Assembly (NCBI RefSeq): GCF_003583365.1
Contig: NZ_QXED01000003.1
Location: forward strand, 310,001-374,000
Direction of reading: 5' to 3'
Origin: Fibrisoma montanum
GTDB taxonomy: Bacteria > Bacteroidota > Bacteroidia > Cytophagales > Spirosomataceae
DNA length: 64,000 nt
The position numbers were made by a program, and so were the translations under genes. The notes below the pieces were generated by a model. It was not told where the DNA came from. It was given only the letters and a program-made list of their open reading frames with translations, and did no database searches. Numbering within the stretch: position 1 is the stretch's first letter; each line of letters starts with the position of its first letter. Positions 44,080-53,041 of the stretch are shown here, one piece after another.

Positions 44080-44459
44080 TTTTAGACAGTAATATCATCA
44101 TTTATTTTGTCGATCCAGCGTATGCTAAGTTACGAGCTTACCTGCGTGAACGGGAAACTACACTTCATGTTTCCTTGATATCCAAATTAGAGGTTTTAGG
44201 TTATCACAAGCTCAAGGCTACTGATAAAGTTGAGTTGGAACGCTTGCTGGGTGCAGCCTCTATATTGCCTATAACTGATGATGTTGTTGACGAAGCTATT
44301 CGTTTGCGCCAACAACGTAAACGGTCCATCGGGGACTCGATCATCGCGGCTACTGGCCTGCTCTATAACTTGCCCGTGCTGACCAACAACATTGACGACT
44401 TCATTGACATTCCGGGCTTACAAGTCATTGCGTTAACCAGCCTATTGACCCCTTCATGA
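44076..44459 (+). CDS. PIN-domain toxin (VapC-like ribonuclease)
   Basis: A 127-residue PIN domain. The acidic metal-binding residues are in place: Asp4 (MILDSNIIIYF), Glu39 (SKLEVLGYH), the Asp in RSIGDSIIAATGL and the final Asp pair in LTNNIDDFIDI. VapC-type enzymes cleave specific RNAs when the antitoxin is lost. It overlaps the antitoxin start region by 4 nt and the following deformylase-like gene by 4 nt, so all three are coupled. Confidence 0.85.
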   Translation: MILDSNIIIYFVDPAYAKLRAYLRERETTLHVSLISKLEVLGYHKLKATDKVELERLLGAASILPITDDVVDEAIRLRQQRKRSIGDSIIAATGLLYNLPVLTNNIDDFIDIPGLQVIALTSLLTPS

Positions 44460-44977
44460 AACACCTTGCCGACCTGCTGCTGCTGGGCGACCCGCGCCTG
44501 TACGAAACCTGTGAGCCAATCCGTCAGGAAGAACTTCCGCTCGTAGCGGGCTGGGTAGCCGACCTGCACAACGTGATGGAGGAGATTCGGGCGACATACC
44601 AGTTTGGCCGGGGTATTGCGGCTCCGCAACTCGGCATCATGAAACGGCTGTTTTACCTCAATGTGACCGGGCCGGGCCACGCTGGGCCGCAGGTCATTAT
44701 CAATCCGGAGATTGTGCAGGCCAGCGACGAGATGAACGAGTTGTGGGACGACTGCATGAGCTTTCCGAACCTGCTGGTACGCGTCAAACGACACCGCAGC
44801 CTGACGCTCCGTTACCGCGATGAGCATTGGCAGGAACACACCTGGACCGTAACCGACTGGGCCATGTCGGAGTTAATTCAGCATGAGTACGACCACCTGA
44901 ACGGCGTCCTCTGCACCATGCGGGCCATTGATCCCCAATCGTTTCGCTGGCGACCCACGCCTACGCAACCCCTATGA
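44456..44977 (+). CDS. Peptide deformylase-like protein
   Basis: A 173-residue protein with the three deformylase motifs: GRGIAAPQLG (Gln58), DDCMS in place of EGCLS (Cys100), and IQHEYDHLNG (His143, Glu144, His147). The metal ligands Cys and two His and the catalytic Glu are therefore present, but motif II is altered. It may be a second deformylase or an enzyme of other specificity, rather than the housekeeping Def. It overlaps its neighbours on both sides by 4 nt. Confidence 0.85.
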   Translation: MKHLADLLLLGDPRLYETCEPIRQEELPLVAGWVADLHNVMEEIRATYQFGRGIAAPQLGIMKRLFYLNVTGPGHAGPQVIINPEIVQASDEMNELWDDCMSFPNLLVRVKRHRSLTLRYRDEHWQEHTWTVTDWAMSELIQHEYDHLNGVLCTMRAIDPQSFRWRPTPTQPL

Positions 44978-45507
44978 CAGTTGATACTACGTTAGTTTTT
45001 GACCTCCTCTCAGTAGCGGATGCTCCCCTACTGGCCGACGTAGCCCGGCGAGCCTACACCGACCATTACCTGCATCTGTGGCACGACGGTGGGGCCTGGT
45101 ATATGGAGCGGTGCTTTACCCCGGCCGTACTGCAACGCGAACTGGACAATTCCAACGCCCGCTTTTACCTCGTTCGGCAGCAGGGGCAGGCAGTCGGTTT
45201 CTTTAAACTGAACCTCGACCAACCGCTGAAAGGTCAGGAAACGGTTAACGCCATGGAGCTGGAACGTATCTACCTGAGTAAGGACGTAACGGGACAGGGC
45301 ATCGGTAAAGCCGTGCTGACGTTTGTGGTTGATTATGCCCGGCAGTTGGGTAAGGAGTTGATCTGGCTCAAGGCGATGGATACGAGCCACGATGCCATTG
45401 CGTTTTACGAGCGAATGGGTTTCGTCGTCTGCGGCACCGACCGGTTGACGTTCGATGTCATGAAAGAGGACGTGCGGGGCATGGTGGTAATGCGCAGGCC
45501 CCTTTGA
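44974..45507 (+). CDS. GNAT family N-acetyltransferase
   Basis: A 177-residue acetyltransferase. The acetyl-CoA-binding motif A is KDVTGQGIGKAVLTFVVDYA, preceded by NAMELERIYL, and motif B is HDAIAFYERMGFVVCG. The substrate cannot be inferred; small molecules or protein N-termini are both possible. Its start overlaps the deformylase-like stop by 4 nt. Confidence 0.85.
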   Translation: MTVDTTLVFDLLSVADAPLLADVARRAYTDHYLHLWHDGGAWYMERCFTPAVLQRELDNSNARFYLVRQQGQAVGFFKLNLDQPLKGQETVNAMELERIYLSKDVTGQGIGKAVLTFVVDYARQLGKELIWLKAMDTSHDAIAFYERMGFVVCGTDRLTFDVMKEDVRGMVVMRRPL

Positions 45508-45580
45508 CAGTATTGCAGTGTAATAACTACGCCAACCCTATTGACACTCACGCATGTAATGGGCCGTATTAAACACGGCG

Positions 45581-45588
45581 TAAATTTG
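45581..45588 (+). promoter_or_regulatory. -7 promoter element directly before hisC
   Basis: TAAATTTG is an exact TAnnTTTG match, 7 nt before the hisC ATG. A GCCGT-N7-ACGGC dyad (45563-45579) stands immediately upstream of it and could be an operator. hisC may therefore have its own, possibly leaderless, transcript. Confidence 0.55.
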
Positions 45589-45595
45589 TAGCACA

Positions 45596-46732
45596 ATGTT
45601 TAATTTACAATCCCTTCTCCGTCCGCACATCCTGACGCTGACCCCTTACTCCTCGGCCCGCGACGAGTACACCGGCAAGGAAGGTGTGTTTCTGGACGCC
45701 AACGAAAACGCCCTCGGTTCCACTACCGACTCGGGCCAGTATAATCGCTACCCGGACCCGTATCAATGGGCCATCAAAGAACGGTTGGCCCCTATCAAAG
45801 GCGTGCGCCCGGAGCAGATTTTTCTGGGCAACGGCTCCGACGAACCCATTGACCTGCTCATCCGCGCTACGTGCCAACCGGGACAGTCCGACGCTTCGGC
45901 CGACAATATCATCATCATGCCCCCCACCTACGGTATGTACGAAGTGTCGGCGACGATCAACGACGTTACGCTGGTTAAGGTACCGCTGACAGCTGCTTTT
46001 CAGCTCGATACGGATGCAGTACTGGCCGCCATTACGCCCGGAACGAAGATCATCTGGATTTGCTCGCCCAACAACCCGACCGGCAACCTGATCGATCCGA
46101 ACGCCATCCGGACCATTCTGAACGCGGCCAGTCACGCGCTGGTGGTCGTCGATGAAGCCTATATTGATTTTGCCGAAACAGCTTCCTGGACGAGTGAACT
46201 GGACAATTACCCGAATCTGGTCGTGCTGCAAACCTTCTCGAAAGCCTGGGGACTGGCTGCGCTTCGGCTGGGCATGTGCTTCGCTTCGGAAGAGTTGATC
46301 CGGGTGCTGAACAAGATCAAACCCCCGTACAACATCTCGGCCCCTACCCAGTCGCTGGCTCTGGAAGCGCTGGACCACGAACGCGAAAAAAACGAGATGG
46401 TCGCTCAGATTCTGGCTGACCGGCAGGTTTTAGCCGAAAAACTACTTTCTTTGCCCATTGTGCAGCACATTTACCCGTCGGATGCGAACTTCCTGCTGGT
46501 ACGCTTCACCGACGCAAAAGCGGTGTTCGAGTACCTGATCAACCGGCAGGTGATCGTGCGTGACCGCTCGAAGGTGAAGCTGTGCGAAGGCTGTCTGCGC
46601 ATCACCGTAGGAACGCCGGATGAGAACGAGCGGCTGCTGACGGAGCTGCGTCAGTACAACGGTCCCACAACGCCGGATGTATCGGCGCATACCGGCTCCG
46701 TTACGCATCCCGAACCCGTGTCGAATGCCTGA
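45596..46732 (+). CDS. hisC: Histidinol-phosphate aminotransferase HisC
   Basis: A 378-residue PLP enzyme converting imidazole-acetol phosphate and glutamate to histidinol phosphate. Family motifs include LDANENALGS near the N-terminus, FLGNGSDEPIDLLIR, SPNNPTGNLI, VVVDEAYIDFAE, and the PLP-binding Lys in LQTFSKAWGLAALRLG. The last 25 residues extend past the usual end. It lies downstream of an unrelated block of four genes that separates it from hisD. Confidence 0.95.
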   Translation: MFNLQSLLRPHILTLTPYSSARDEYTGKEGVFLDANENALGSTTDSGQYNRYPDPYQWAIKERLAPIKGVRPEQIFLGNGSDEPIDLLIRATCQPGQSDASADNIIIMPPTYGMYEVSATINDVTLVKVPLTAAFQLDTDAVLAAITPGTKIIWICSPNNPTGNLIDPNAIRTILNAASHALVVVDEAYIDFAETASWTSELDNYPNLVVLQTFSKAWGLAALRLGMCFASEELIRVLNKIKPPYNISAPTQSLALEALDHEREKNEMVAQILADRQVLAEKLLSLPIVQHIYPSDANFLLVRFTDAKAVFEYLINRQVIVRDRSKVKLCEGCLRITVGTPDENERLLTELRQYNGPTTPDVSAHTGSVTHPEPVSNA

Positions 46733-46784
46733 ACTTCGCCGGAGGCTGAGTATCCAACAACTGAATGAGTACGTTTTCCAGGCT

Positions 46785-47321
46785 ATGAGAAAAATTGGTC
46801 TATTTCTACTGCTGATGTCGCTGGGCTGGCTCGGCGCCACCAACCACGCCCAGGCCCAATACAACAACTGGTCGGTCGGCTTCCGCATCGGTGAACCGTC
46901 GGGGGTGAACGTCCGGAAATACTTTGGCGAAAATCACGCGTTCGACCTGAACATCGGGACGTACGGTGGCCTGTACGGCAATAACCGGGCGTACCGGGCT
47001 GGTCGCTATAAAAGTGTGGGTCTGGCCGTTCAGGGGCATTTCCTCTGGCATACGTCGTTCGGGTCGAGCCAGACGTTCCGGGGCTACTACGGCTTCGGTG
47101 GGCAGATCGGCTCCCGGCGCTACTACCCCGACCGGCTGGCCTATGTTAACGAGTTTGAAAGCACGATTTCGCTGGGCGGTTCGGGCGTGGCCGGTCTGGA
47201 AATTTTCCCGGCCAGTAAACCCTATTCGTTCTTCCTGGAAACCGGCCTCTACGTCGAAGTGCTGCCCGCTCCGTTTTTCCTGAACCTGCAATCAGGGGTG
47301 GGCCTGCGGTATAATTTTTAG
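46785..47321 (+). CDS. Outer-membrane beta-barrel protein, unknown role
   Basis: A 178-residue protein with a signal peptide (MRKIGLFLLLMSLGWLGATN) and alternating-residue strands typical of a small barrel (WSVGFRIGEPSGVNVRKYF, YGFGGQIGSRRYYP, GVGLRYNF). It ends in Phe, the outer-membrane insertion signal. No family is firmly recognised. The ATG at 46785 is chosen because the signal peptide starts there. It follows hisC closely, with no evident functional link. Confidence 0.75.
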   Translation: MRKIGLFLLLMSLGWLGATNHAQAQYNNWSVGFRIGEPSGVNVRKYFGENHAFDLNIGTYGGLYGNNRAYRAGRYKSVGLAVQGHFLWHTSFGSSQTFRGYYGFGGQIGSRRYYPDRLAYVNEFESTISLGGSGVAGLEIFPASKPYSFFLETGLYVEVLPAPFFLNLQSGVGLRYNF

Positions 47322-47373
47322 GGAAGGAGGAAAGGGAAGAGAGGAGGAGAGAAACCGTTTTTTTATACAGTAG

Positions 47374-47467
47374 GGTCTGACGGTACGTCTGACCCTTTTT
47401 CTGCGTAAAAGCCACAGTGACCAACGCGTAGAAAAAGCTGAGAAAGGGTCAGACGTACCGTCAGACC
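47374..47467. repeat. 25-bp inverted repeat with 44-nt loop
   Basis: Arms 47374-47398 and 47443-47467 are perfect complements. Each arm contains the near-palindrome GGTCTGACGGTACGTCTGACC. It lies between two convergent outer-membrane protein genes and follows a purine-rich patch (47322-47355). Confidence 0.65.
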
Positions 47468-47495
47468 TGAAACGAACCTCGGCTTACTCCTCCCC

Positions 47496-48725
47496 TTAAA
47501 ACGACTCCCCGGTGAAGATGTAGAAGCCGGTGCCTTCGCGGGTGAAGCCAACGTCGAAACGGAGGAATACGTCTTTCTTCGGATACAGGAAATAGCGCAG
47601 CCCGACGCCACCGGAGGGGCGAACGTATTTAAACTGCAGCTCACGCGGGCGATTGGCCACCGCACCGGCCGCCACAAACGCAGCCGCACCGAATCGTTTG
47701 CTGAACGGAAACGGCAGCAGTCGGTATTCCAGTTGCGTGGCTACGTAGTTTTTGTCGCGGTACCGACCGGCGTAGTAGCCCCGCATGATGATCTCACCGC
47801 CCATCAGGGCCAGTTGGTTGAATGGCACACTGCCGTTCTGAAACATCCCCACAGCCTGCCAGGCCAGCACCTGGGTTTTACCGATGGTTTTATACAGTCG
47901 GGTGTCTATGTTAAGCGTCCCGAACGTCAGCGAACTGCCCAGAGCCCGGTGGTAGCGCAGGTAGGCGATCTCGCCAAAAGCACCTTTGCGGGCATTCAGC
48001 GCGTTATGTCGGCTATCGTAGACCAGGCCCACACCAACCCCGAAATTTGCTGATCCCCGCCCGCCAATGGGAATATCGTAGGCAAGATTGTCGGGCTGAC
48101 GGAACCGGACGTTGCTCAACCGCTGAAAATCGATTTCAATGCCACCAAACAGATTAGGAACAATACGGTGCAGCGCCCGTTCCCGGATCTGGATGTTGCC
48201 GGCTTCGACCGTAGCCGGTTCCCGCATAGCAACGCCGGGACCAATGCCGTAGTAGAGCAACGGAAACTGCTGAAACCGCGCCCGGCCCAGAAAGTACCAT
48301 TTGTCTTTGTCGGTGTACAGATTGTGGTCGATGTTCAGGCCGTATTGCCCCATCAGCGTTACAAACCCAAAAGCCTGCGCTTCGCTGAGCCGATTTAGTT
48401 CGTAATCGTTCTTGGCGTGGTACAGATACAGCGCCGACAGCCCCACCTCAATACTGGTTTCGGGAGCATAGCTCAGGGTTGGATACACCAGAAAGCGCGG
48501 CTTTGCCGGTGAAGCCGTGTCATTAATGATTTTTCCCGCCATGGTCTGAACCCAGCGCCACGGACCAAACCGCGATTGGGCCAGCACCTTTTCGGAGGAA
48601 AAGAGCAGCAAAAACAGCAAGGCTGAGAAGGAAACCTGGCCTGGTTGGATAAGCGTAGTCAATTGGTGTGACGGTGAATTATTTTCAACTACAGTATAAC
48701 ACAATATCGACCCGGTTGATTGCAT
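47496..48725 (-). CDS. BamA/TamA-like outer-membrane surface antigen (barrel domain only)
   Basis: About 409 residues with the D15 barrel of the BamA/TamA superfamily and no POTRA domains. The barrel reads FLVYPTLSYAPETSIEVGL at the start, DSRHNALNARKGAFGEIAYL in the middle, the GGEIIMRGYYAGRYRDKNYV loop that holds the conserved RGY/RGF motif, and ends FTREGTGFYIFTGESF. An ATG at 48725 begins a frame with a long n-region; a TTG at 48662 gives a more normal signal peptide. It is divergent from the UvrD-type gene. Confidence 0.82.
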   Translation of the reverse strand: MQSTGSILCYTVVENNSPSHQLTTLIQPGQVSFSALLFLLLFSSEKVLAQSRFGPWRWVQTMAGKIINDTASPAKPRFLVYPTLSYAPETSIEVGLSALYLYHAKNDYELNRLSEAQAFGFVTLMGQYGLNIDHNLYTDKDKWYFLGRARFQQFPLLYYGIGPGVAMREPATVEAGNIQIRERALHRIVPNLFGGIEIDFQRLSNVRFRQPDNLAYDIPIGGRGSANFGVGVGLVYDSRHNALNARKGAFGEIAYLRYHRALGSSLTFGTLNIDTRLYKTIGKTQVLAWQAVGMFQNGSVPFNQLALMGGEIIMRGYYAGRYRDKNYVATQLEYRLLPFPFSKRFGAAAFVAAGAVANRPRELQFKYVRPSGGVGLRYFLYPKKDVFLRFDVGFTREGTGFYIFTGESF

Positions 48726-48752
48726 AACTTGGCATTTTGCCTGATTTCGCCG

Positions 48753-48760
48753 TATTTTAG
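48753..48760 (+). promoter_or_regulatory. Candidate promoter of the UvrD-type helicase gene
   Basis: TATTTTAG resembles the -7 consensus and has a TTG 21 nt upstream (48729-48731), the spacing expected of Bacteroidota promoters. The ATG is 29 nt downstream. Confidence 0.4.
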
Positions 48761-48789
48761 CCATTCGCAGGTGGCAACGTTCCTCGCAC

Positions 48790-51700
48790 ATGTTCAAAAT
48801 CTATAGCTCCTCCGCCGGTTCGGGAAAGACGTACACGCTGACCAAAGAGTACCTGAAACTGGCACTCCGCCCCGGGCAGCGCGACGATTACTTCCGGCAT
48901 ATCCTGGCCATTACGTTTACCAACGCGGCTGCCAACGAAATGAAAAACCGGATTCTGGAGCGGTTGCAGGACATTGCCGGTGGGAAAGAACTGCCTTTGC
49001 TGGACGATCTGGTGCAGGAGATTCAGGGCATTGTACCCGGCACCGACGCGTTTACTATCGCGAAAAACGAACTGCGAAAAAAAGCCGGTGATGTTTTCCG
49101 GACCATCCTCCACCGCTACTCCGATTTCTCCGTAACCACCATCGACTCGTTCACGCAGCGGGTGGTGATGGCCTTCACCGACGAACTGGGGTTCCCGTAT
49201 TCGTTTGACGTGGAAATGGACACCGACGAGGTGCTTGAACTGGCCATCGATAACCTGATCGAAAAAGCTGGTACGGAAGAGATGGATGAAATCACCACCA
49301 TCCTGAGCGAATACTATACCCACACCGCCACCGAGGGAAAAAGCTGGAACCAGCTCCCGGATCTTCTCCGGGACTTTGGCCGCAACCTGACCTCCGACCA
49401 GTTTTATGAAGCCGTTAATGCCGCTCAGGAATTATCACCGGGTGCCGTACGGGCCATCCGGGCTCAGTTAATGCGGCATAAAGAACAGTTCGAGGCCGAT
49501 ATTGTGGCCGTTGGTCAGAAAGCCTGGACTTTGATTACAGACGCGGGTCTGAGCGAAGCCGATTTTAAAGGAAAATCAACGAGCGTAGCGTATTATTTTA
49601 AAACGATCTGTCAGAAAGACTTTCAGAAAGAACCAACCGCAACCCACCGTAAAATTATCGATGGTAATGACTGGTACGATAAGAAAACGCCCAGGCCAGT
49701 CGCGGAATTAATTGATCAGATCAGCGATCAGCTTTGCGACTGCTTCCATCAGATCGAAGCCATCCGGACGGAACGGCAGACGCAGGTTGCGCTGTTCGAA
49801 TGCCTGCTGCCTCACCTCCAGAAACTCGCTCTGCTAAAACAGATGCGGCTGGAATTTGATGAACTGCTGCGCAAAGACGGACGGGTTCATATTTCCGAAT
49901 TCAATAAAAAAATCCTGTCGATTGTCGCTACGGAGCCCGTGCCGTTTCTGTACGAGCGACTCGGCACCAAGTTCAACCACATCCTGATCGATGAATTTCA
50001 GGATACCTCGCGGCTGCAGTTTGCCAACCTGATGCCCCTGATCGAAAACGCCCTGGGTGCGGGGCATTTTAACCTGGCCGTAGGCGACGGTAAACAGGCA
50101 ATTTACCGCTTCCGCGGGGGGGATATGGACCAGATTGTAGCTCTGCACCGGAAAAACCTGGAGGGACTCAAACAGGCTCATAACCCAAACTCATGGACCG
50201 CCGACCGGATCGATATGATCGCGGATCATCTGAACAGCGAGGTGTTGGGAACGAACTGGCGAAGTGCGCAGCCGATTGTGCAGTTCAACAATCAGTTTTT
50301 TGAGTTTACCGCCCGGCGATACGAAACCGATCACCCAAAAATTGCGGACGTATTTGATCCGGCGCAGGAGTTCCACCAGGAACCGTCGCCCAAAGCCCGG
50401 GCCCTCGGCCACGTGCAGATCGACTTCGTGGCTAAAAACGAAGACGAAGGACTGGACCTGACCGCGGCCATGCTCGACCGGACGATGGAGTACCTGAAGC
50501 GCGCCCTGGCCGATGGATATCAATACGGCGATATCGCCATTCTGACGCGTAAGAAAGCCCACGCCAAAGCCCTGGCCAATGAGCTGAACGCCCGCCGGAT
50601 ACCGCTGGTTTCGGCCGATTCGCTGTCGCTGGAGTTTTCCGATCCCGTCAAGTGGCTCGTAACGCTCATGGAGTTACTGCAGCGTCCGGATCAGCAACTG
50701 CTGCGCTACGAACTGTTGTACCTGTTTCACCGCGTTATTCGGGGTATCTTTCCCGACGACAAACTGACGGAAGAGCTACGTGCCATCGCCAACAACGACG
50801 ATGTCTCGGTGCTGTACGATTACCTGGCCGCACAGGGTTACCCACTCGATCCCTACGCGCTGGGACAGCTCAATCCCTACGAGCTCGCCGAGCGGCTGAC
50901 GGCCCAGTTCCGGTTGTTTGAGCGGACAGAGCATAACCCCTTCCTGTTCCGCTTTCTCGATGAAGTGCTGACCTTCAACCAAAAGCAAAGTGGCCACCTC
51001 AGTGATTTTCTGCTGTACTGGGAAACCGTCCAGGGAAAGGTATCAATTGGCGAGGGTGAGTCGCGCCAGGCCGTCAATATCCAAACCATCCACAAAGCGA
51101 AGGGGCTTGAATACCCGGTCGTGATCATTCCGTTCGCCAACTGGCAGGTGACGCCCAACCACGACAGCATGATCTGGCTGGACCTGTCGGCCATCCGTAC
51201 CGACGCGCTGACCCACGAGCACGCCCCCGGTCAACTCGCCCGGTTGCTTCACGCGCCCGCCTTTACGACAGCCAGCCTTAAACAGACACCTTCGGCCGTG
51301 TCGGCACAGTATGATGAAGAAATGACCCGTACGTTTCTCGAGAACATGAACCTGCTCTACGTGGCCTTTACCCGTCCAACTGATCGGCTCTACGTGATCA
51401 GTGAAGCTAAGGACTTCAGTAAAGGACCAACGAACACCGTCAGCCACTGGTTGCATGCGTTCCTGAACAGTTCGGAAGTGGCACAGGCCTGCGGTTGTAC
51501 GTGGCACGAGGGACAGAGTCGTTACGTGCTCAGCGAATGTTTTGAGGTGTTTACGCACCGCCAAACGGAGACCCAAACTGACGAAATCAGCCTCGACGAA
51601 ATCATCAGTGGTCACCGGGGGCAGGACTTACAGCTGCGCCGGCAGGCCGAACGTGTTTTCGACGTAGCTACCTTCGAGCGTACCCGCGAGCAGGACCGTA

Positions 51701-52110
51701 AGCTCTGCGCGGCACTGAGCCTGATCAAAGGACCGGAGTCGACCGAAAAAGCCCTGCGTCAGCTTGTCAGCGAAGGGGTTGTGCGGGCATCCGAACGGGA
51801 TCTGCTCCGCAACCGGCTAACCCAGGTCATTACCCACCCGGAACTGGCTTCCCTCTTCGACGCATCGCTCCGTATCGATACCGACCGTAGTATTCTGAGT
51901 AAGCAACACCTGCACGGTGCCCCCCACCGGGTTGTGCACCAGCCCAACGGCAGCCTGACGCTCGTGCAGTACCAGAGCTTACCCCCCACCGATGACCACA
52001 CCCGCACCCTTCGGTACTTTACCCGGCTTTACCGCGACATGGGCTATCCGGATGTAGAAGGCAGATTGGTCTATCTGGCCGATACGCCCAACGTAGTGCG
52101 GGTCGTTTAA
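48790..52110 (+). CDS. UvrD/AddA-type superfamily I helicase with degenerate nuclease tail
   Basis: A 1106-residue helicase for double-strand break processing or repair. Walker A is SAGSGKT (residues 8-14); AITFTNAAANEMKNRI, HILIDEFQDTSRLQF (motif II), GDGKQAIYRFRGG (III), TIHKAKGLEYPVV (V) and LLYVAFTRPTDRLYV (VI) follow. The C-terminus aligns with the PD-(D/E)XK nuclease domain of this family, but the catalytic positions read PHRVV (His1046) and LVQYQSL (Gln1060, Gln1062) instead of Asp and Asp-x-Lys. No AddB partner is adjacent. The stop shares a base with the next gene's ATG. Confidence 0.92.
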   Translation: MFKIYSSSAGSGKTYTLTKEYLKLALRPGQRDDYFRHILAITFTNAAANEMKNRILERLQDIAGGKELPLLDDLVQEIQGIVPGTDAFTIAKNELRKKAGDVFRTILHRYSDFSVTTIDSFTQRVVMAFTDELGFPYSFDVEMDTDEVLELAIDNLIEKAGTEEMDEITTILSEYYTHTATEGKSWNQLPDLLRDFGRNLTSDQFYEAVNAAQELSPGAVRAIRAQLMRHKEQFEADIVAVGQKAWTLITDAGLSEADFKGKSTSVAYYFKTICQKDFQKEPTATHRKIIDGNDWYDKKTPRPVAELIDQISDQLCDCFHQIEAIRTERQTQVALFECLLPHLQKLALLKQMRLEFDELLRKDGRVHISEFNKKILSIVATEPVPFLYERLGTKFNHILIDEFQDTSRLQFANLMPLIENALGAGHFNLAVGDGKQAIYRFRGGDMDQIVALHRKNLEGLKQAHNPNSWTADRIDMIADHLNSEVLGTNWRSAQPIVQFNNQFFEFTARRYETDHPKIADVFDPAQEFHQEPSPKARALGHVQIDFVAKNEDEGLDLTAAMLDRTMEYLKRALADGYQYGDIAILTRKKAHAKALANELNARRIPLVSADSLSLEFSDPVKWLVTLMELLQRPDQQLLRYELLYLFHRVIRGIFPDDKLTEELRAIANNDDVSVLYDYLAAQGYPLDPYALGQLNPYELAERLTAQFRLFERTEHNPFLFRFLDEVLTFNQKQSGHLSDFLLYWETVQGKVSIGEGESRQAVNIQTIHKAKGLEYPVVIIPFANWQVTPNHDSMIWLDLSAIRTDALTHEHAPGQLARLLHAPAFTTASLKQTPSAVSAQYDEEMTRTFLENMNLLYVAFTRPTDRLYVISEAKDFSKGPTNTVSHWLHAFLNSSEVAQACGCTWHEGQSRYVLSECFEVFTHRQTETQTDEISLDEIISGHRGQDLQLRRQAERVFDVATFERTREQDRKLCAALSLIKGPESTEKALRQLVSEGVVRASERDLLRNRLTQVITHPELASLFDASLRIDTDRSILSKQHLHGAPHRVVHQPNGSLTLVQYQSLPPTDDHTRTLRYFTRLYRDMGYPDVEGRLVYLADTPNVVRVV

Positions 52111-52997
52111 TGCAACTTTATCAGTTTACCGTTCTCACTTTCAAGTTGATACACAAACCCAGTTTTGTTCTGTTTTCCTGGCTGACGATTCAGTCAGTCG
52201 CTGGTGTAGCTCAATCTACGGCGCCCGCTACGTCTCCCTACCAGCTCCGAACGGGCCGCGAAGTAACCTTGCTGGGCGTGGGGATAGCGGCCGGCACCAC
52301 CTCGCTGATTCTTGAACAACGGGTTGCCCCACTCACCCCGGATCAGGTCCGGGCGCTCGACCGAGCATCGGTCCCCGCCTTCGACCGGGGCGCTACCCGC
52401 AACTACAGCCTCACCCTCGACCGCATCAGCGACGTAACGCTGGCCGGCAACGGAGCCATTGGGGGTGCACTGGTTCTGGGAACCCGTCCGATGCGTCAAA
52501 ATTTCAAGACCATTGCCGTGATGTATGCAGAAACGTTCATCTTGGCGAACGGATTGCAGCGTTGCATGAAGAACCTGACGCAGCGAACCCGGCCGTTTGT
52601 GTACAATCCGGAGGCCCCCCTCGATGAAAAACTGGTTCGGGATGCCCGGCAGTCGTTTTTCTCCGGCCACTCAACCAACGCCTTCGCGACGGCCGTGTTT
52701 ACCGGCGAAATCTTTCGGCATTATTTTCCGCAGTCGCGCTGGAAAGCGGCCGTCTGGGGCGGGTCATTTGCGCTGGCAGCCACGACTATGATCCTGAGCT
52801 ACGAGGGAGGCCGGCATTTCCCAAGCGATATTCTGGCGGGGGCTGTTTTTGGCTCGGTCGTGGGTTGGGGCATTCCCAAACTCCATGAGGTACGTACCGG
52901 TAATCGTTCAGCCTGGGTTCGTCAACTGGACGTTCAACCGTGGAGCACTGGCCAGGCTACGGGCGTTTTTGTACGGTGGACGCCGGTTTATCCGTAA
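52110..52997 (+). CDS. PAP2 family phosphatase, first of a tandem pair
   Basis: A 295-residue membrane or secreted PAP2-type phosphatase. Its motifs are KNLTQRTRPF (KX6RP-like), FFSGHSTNAFA (PSGH-like) and SYEGGRHFPSD, in which the Arg six residues before the last His is replaced by Ser. The N-terminal part holds TGREVTLLGVGIAAGTTSLI. It overlaps the helicase stop (TAATG). About 50 nt downstream lies a paralogue with the same layout. Confidence 0.82.
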   Translation: MQLYQFTVLTFKLIHKPSFVLFSWLTIQSVAGVAQSTAPATSPYQLRTGREVTLLGVGIAAGTTSLILEQRVAPLTPDQVRALDRASVPAFDRGATRNYSLTLDRISDVTLAGNGAIGGALVLGTRPMRQNFKTIAVMYAETFILANGLQRCMKNLTQRTRPFVYNPEAPLDEKLVRDARQSFFSGHSTNAFATAVFTGEIFRHYFPQSRWKAAVWGGSFALAATTMILSYEGGRHFPSDILAGAVFGSVVGWGIPKLHEVRTGNRSAWVRQLDVQPWSTGQATGVFVRWTPVYP

Positions 52998-53041
52998 GTT
53001 TGTACCCTACCATTTCATTACCTCACCACCCGGTTCTGATC

